Source: Thermaceae bacterium
GTDB lineage: Bacteria > Deinococcota > Deinococci > Deinococcales > Marinithermaceae
DNA: 7,402 nt
Direction of reading: 5' to 3'
NCBI GenBank assembly: GCA_015490435.1
Contig: WFXV01000147.1
Location: 1 to 7,402, forward strand
In this document: positions 5,465-7,402 of the stretch, piece after piece
Layout: each line of letters opens with the position of its first letter
Numbering within the stretch: the stretch's first letter is position 1
Position numbers and translations under genes: made by a program
Notes under the pieces: model-generated
What the model was told of the DNA's origin: nothing
Databases searched by the model: none
The model's input: the letters and a program-made list of their open reading frames with translations, nothing else

Positions 5465-5472
5465 GGGAGGTG
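5465..5472 (+). promoter_or_regulatory. Strong Shine-Dalgarno of hup
   Basis: GGGAGGTG, 8 nt before the ATG at 5481, is complementary to the CACCUCC end of 16S rRNA. It contrasts with the apparently leaderless genes elsewhere in the window and fixes the HU start. Confidence 0.85.
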
Positions 5473-5480
5473 GTGGAACT

Positions 5481-5771
5481 ATGGCGAAAAAGACGGTAAC
5501 GAAAGCGGATCTGGTCAACCACGTCGCCGACGTCACCGGCATGAAGAAGAAGGACGTCAAGGCGGTCATCGACGCGTTCCTGAACGAGATCGCCGAGATG
5601 CTGGACCGCGACTACAAGGTCCAGCTCACCGGCTTCGGCACCTTCGAGGTGCGGAAGCGCAAGGCCCGTGTGGGCGTGAAGCCGGGCACCACCGAGAAGA
5701 TCAAGATCCCCGCCAGCAAGTACCCGGCCTTCAAGCCCGGCAAGGCCCTCAAGGAGAAGGTTAAGCAGTAA
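5481..5771 (+). CDS. hup: DNA-binding protein HU
   Basis: A 96-residue HU, the small basic histone-like protein that binds DNA as a dimer, bends it and compacts the nucleoid. The whole family pattern is present: helical N-terminal part starting MAKKTVTKADLV, dimer core, signature GFGTFEVRKRKAR (51-63), the DNA-gripping arm with the intercalating Pro68 in the turn VGVKPGT (64-70), and the C-terminal IPASKYPAFKPGKALK (76-91). The arm reads VKPGT instead of the common RNPQTG, a variant I recall from Thermus HU. Lysine content is high (K-rich start and end). The first codons (AAA, GTA, GAT) are more AT-rich than neighbouring genes, common in strongly translated genes. It has its own promoter and a hairpin terminator, so it is probably a single-gene transcript, though read-through from plsC is possible. 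Confidence 0.98.
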   Translation: MAKKTVTKADLVNHVADVTGMKKKDVKAVIDAFLNEIAEMLDRDYKVQLTGFGTFEVRKRKARVGVKPGTTEKIKIPASKYPAFKPGKALKEKVKQ

Positions 5772-5786
5772 AGAGAAACCCCTTAC

Positions 5787-5818
5787 CGAAGGGCGGGGGC
5801 CGCGGCTCCCGCCCTTCG
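5787..5818. terminator. Bidirectional hairpin terminator between convergent hup and ftsH
   Basis: An 11-bp perfect GC-rich stem, CGAAGGGCGGG (5787-5797) paired with CCCGCCCTTCG (5808-5818), can be extended inwards by GU, GC and CG pairs to a CGCG loop. On plus it is followed by TCTTCT and lies 15 nt after the HU stop. On minus it is followed, after a short gap, by TTTCTCTTT and lies 4 nt after the ftsH stop. It can serve both genes. Confidence 0.82.
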
Positions 5819-5822
5819 TCTT

Positions 5823-7402
5823 CTAGGCCCCGCCGAGGCCAGGTTTGATCTTGGGGATCACCCGCCGCCGGGGCCGCGCTTCCTCCTCGGCGTCGGACGC
5901 CGCCTCGGGCTCCGGCGCAACGGGGTCGAGCCCGGCCACCACCCGCTCGAACATCTCGGCGGTCAGGGTCTCGTGCTCGAGCAGCGCCTCGGCCACCCGC
6001 TCGAGCACCTCCCGCTTCTCGGTGAGGAGCCCCTTCACCCGCTCGTACTGCTCCCGGATCAGCTCCTTCACCGCCTCGTCGATGCGGCGGGCGGTGGCCT
6101 CGGAGTAGCGCCGGGTCTCGTAACCGCCGAGGTAGGTCTCCTCGCGGTCGGCGTAGGCCACGGTGCCGAACTCGGGGTGCATCCCCCACTCGGTGATCAT
6201 CCGGCGGGCGAGCTCGGTGGCCTGCCGGAAGTCGTTCTCGGCCCCGGTGGTGACGTCGTCGAAGACGAGCTCCTCGGCCGCCCGGCCGGCGAGCGCCACC
6301 GCAATCTGGTCGAGGAGGCGTTTTTTCGTCCAGTGGAGGAGCTCCTCCCGGGCCGGCATCATGAAGCCGAGCGCCCGCGCCCGGGGCACGATCGTCACCT
6401 TGTGCACCCCCTCGGCGTGCTCCAGGAAGTGGGCGGCGAGGGCGTGGCCGGCCTCGTGGAAGGCGGTGATCCTTTTATCCCGCTCGCTGAGCACCATGCT
6501 CTTTTTGGCCGGGCCCATCATCACCCGGTCGGCGGCCTCCTCGAGGTCGGCCATGGTGATCTTCTTCCGGCCCTCGCGGGCGGCGAGCAGCGCGGCCTCG
6601 TTCAAGAGGTTCTCGAGGTCCGCCCCCACGAAGCCCGGGGTGCGCCGGGCCACGACCGCGAGGTCCACGTCCTCGGCGAGGGGCTTGCCCCGGGCGTGGA
6701 TTCTGAGGATCGCCTCCCGGCCCTTGACGTCCGGGGCCCCGATCTCGATCTGGCGGTCGAAGCGGCCGGGGCGAAGGAGGGCGGGGTCGAGGACGTCGGG
6801 GCGGTTCGTCGCCGCCATCACGATGATGTTGGTCTCCTTGGTGAAGCCATCGAGCTCGACCAGGAGCTGGTTCAGGGTCTGCTCCCGCTCGTCGTTGCCG
6901 CCCCCCACCGCGAGCCCGCGCTTTCTTCCCACGGCGTCGATCTCATCGATGAAGACGATGCAGGGGGCGTGGCGGCGGGCGGTCTCGAAGAGGTCCCGGA
7001 CCCGCGCGGCACCCACGCCGACGAACATCTCCACGAAGTCGGAACCGCTCGCGGCGATGAAGGGCGCCCTCGCCTCGCCGGCCACCGCCCGGGCGATGTG
7101 GGTCTTGCCCGAGCCCGGCGGCCCCACGAGGAGCACCCCCTTGGGGATCCGCGCCCCCATCTGGTGGAAGCGCTCGGGGTGCTTCAAGAACTCGACGATC
7201 TCCTTGAGCTCTTCCTTGGCCTCCTCGGCCCCGGCGACGTCCTTGAAGGTGACCTTGGGGGCCTCGGTCAGCACCTTGGCCCGGCTCTTGGTGAAGCCAA
7301 AGGCTCCCCCCGCGTCGCCGCCGCCCCGGGGCGCGCGGGAGAAGTACCAAAACCCAAGGAGCAAAAGCCCCACCGCGAATAAGGGCACAAGCAGCCCGGG
7401 CC
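5823..7402 (-). CDS. ftsH: ATP-dependent zinc metalloprotease FtsH (N-terminus cut by right window edge)
   Basis: The last 525 residues of FtsH, the membrane-anchored AAA+ protease that degrades misfolded and regulatory membrane and cytosolic proteins. Numbering from the first visible residue, a transmembrane helix (about 2-20, the second of the two usual ones) leads to a Gly-rich linker and the AAA domain. Visible there are Walker A GPPGSGKT (93-100, Ser where Thr is common), pore loop MFVGVG (125-130), Walker B CIVFIDE (147-153), and the second region of homology with ATNRPD (197-202) and Arg fingers in RPGR (210-213). The protease domain has the zinc site HEAGH (315-319) with third ligand Asp390 (TGAENDF), then a helical, coiled-coil-prone C-terminus (about 436-490) and an acidic then basic tail. 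The GTG codon at 7388 is only an internal Val: the frame stays open to the edge, and about 100 residues (first helix and periplasmic domain) are missing. Confidence 0.98.
   Translation of the reverse strand, partial: PGLLVPLFAVGLLLLGFWYFSRAPRGGGDAGGAFGFTKSRAKVLTEAPKVTFKDVAGAEEAKEELKEIVEFLKHPERFHQMGARIPKGVLLVGPPGSGKTHIARAVAGEARAPFIAASGSDFVEMFVGVGAARVRDLFETARRHAPCIVFIDEIDAVGRKRGLAVGGGNDEREQTLNQLLVELDGFTKETNIIVMAATNRPDVLDPALLRPGRFDRQIEIGAPDVKGREAILRIHARGKPLAEDVDLAVVARRTPGFVGADLENLLNEAALLAAREGRKKITMADLEEAADRVMMGPAKKSMVLSERDKRITAFHEAGHALAAHFLEHAEGVHKVTIVPRARALGFMMPAREELLHWTKKRLLDQIAVALAGRAAEELVFDDVTTGAENDFRQATELARRMITEWGMHPEFGTVAYADREETYLGGYETRRYSEATARRIDEAVKELIREQYERVKGLLTEKREVLERVAEALLEHETLTAEMFERVVAGLDPVAPEPEAASDAEEEARPRRRVIPKIKPGLGGA

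Noticed and set aside
5395..5480. A terminator for the plsC operon or an extra small gene between plsC and hup
   Set aside because: Only very short, unconvincing inverted repeats are visible; the gap is explained by the hup promoter, leader and ribosome binding site.
5973..7382. A 469-codon open frame on the plus strand, antisense to ftsH
   Set aside because: It is a by-product of high GC and strong codon bias in ftsH. Its translation is His/Gly/Leu/Val/Glu-rich without any recognisable motif, while the opposite strand encodes every FtsH motif.
7386..7388. GTG at 7388 as the real ftsH start, giving a short FtsH without its first helix
   Set aside because: The frame stays open to the window edge, with hydrophobic residues (PGLLVPL) continuing the second transmembrane helix upstream, as expected for a full-length FtsH cut by the edge.
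1..7402. Mobile elements, CRISPR arrays, toxin-antitoxin or defence genes, tRNA or rRNA
   Set aside because: No repeats, transposase motifs, regularly spaced repeats, cloverleaf-like sequences or defence domains were found; base and codon use look uniform throughout.

Overview
The window is very GC-rich, gene-dense bacterial DNA. It almost certainly comes from the Thermaceae (Thermus, Meiothermus, Marinithermus, Oceanithermus and relatives). This rests on the Thermus-type HU protein, a glucose-6-phosphate-isomerase-like protein that I know mainly from Thermus, strong G/C third-position bias, and TAnnnT -10 boxes placed 6-7 nt ahead of start codons, the leaderless-mRNA layout reported for Deinococcus-Thermus. 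I cannot name the genus.

Layout. Positions 1-275 (minus) hold the N-terminal part of a diacylglycerol-kinase-type lipid kinase, cut by the left edge. An 18-bp gap with one symmetrical -10 element separates it from a divergent histidine-phosphatase-fold protein (294-920, plus) that lacks both catalytic histidines. A two-domain GNAT acetyltransferase follows (940-1791, plus). Its last 50 bp overlap, tail to tail, a lipoprotein gene on the minus strand (1742-2341). That lipoprotein gene starts 29 bp from a divergent PAP2 membrane phosphatase (2371-3123, plus), and the gap carries two back-to-back -10 boxes. The plus strand then runs through a tightly packed block: isomerase-like protein (3093-3989), endonuclease V (3990-4721) and a PlsC-type acyltransferase (4729-5394). 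Next is HU (5481-5771) with its own promoter, leader and strong Shine-Dalgarno. A hairpin terminator separates HU from convergent ftsH (5823 to the right edge, minus), whose N-terminus is missing. There is no gene-free stretch longer than about 90 bp.

How the genes fit together. Several relate to the envelope: the lipid kinase, PAP2 phosphatase and PlsC could all act on phosphatidate, diacylglycerol or polyprenyl phosphates, and the lipoprotein and FtsH sit in or on the membrane. Endonuclease V and HU concern DNA damage and nucleoid structure. These are mostly housekeeping genes. I see no mobile element, CRISPR array, tRNA, rRNA or defence system, and no clearly new multi-gene system. The most unusual things are the apparent pseudo-phosphatase, the isomerase-like protein without the usual sugar-phosphate motifs, and the compact, partly symmetrical leaderless promoters.
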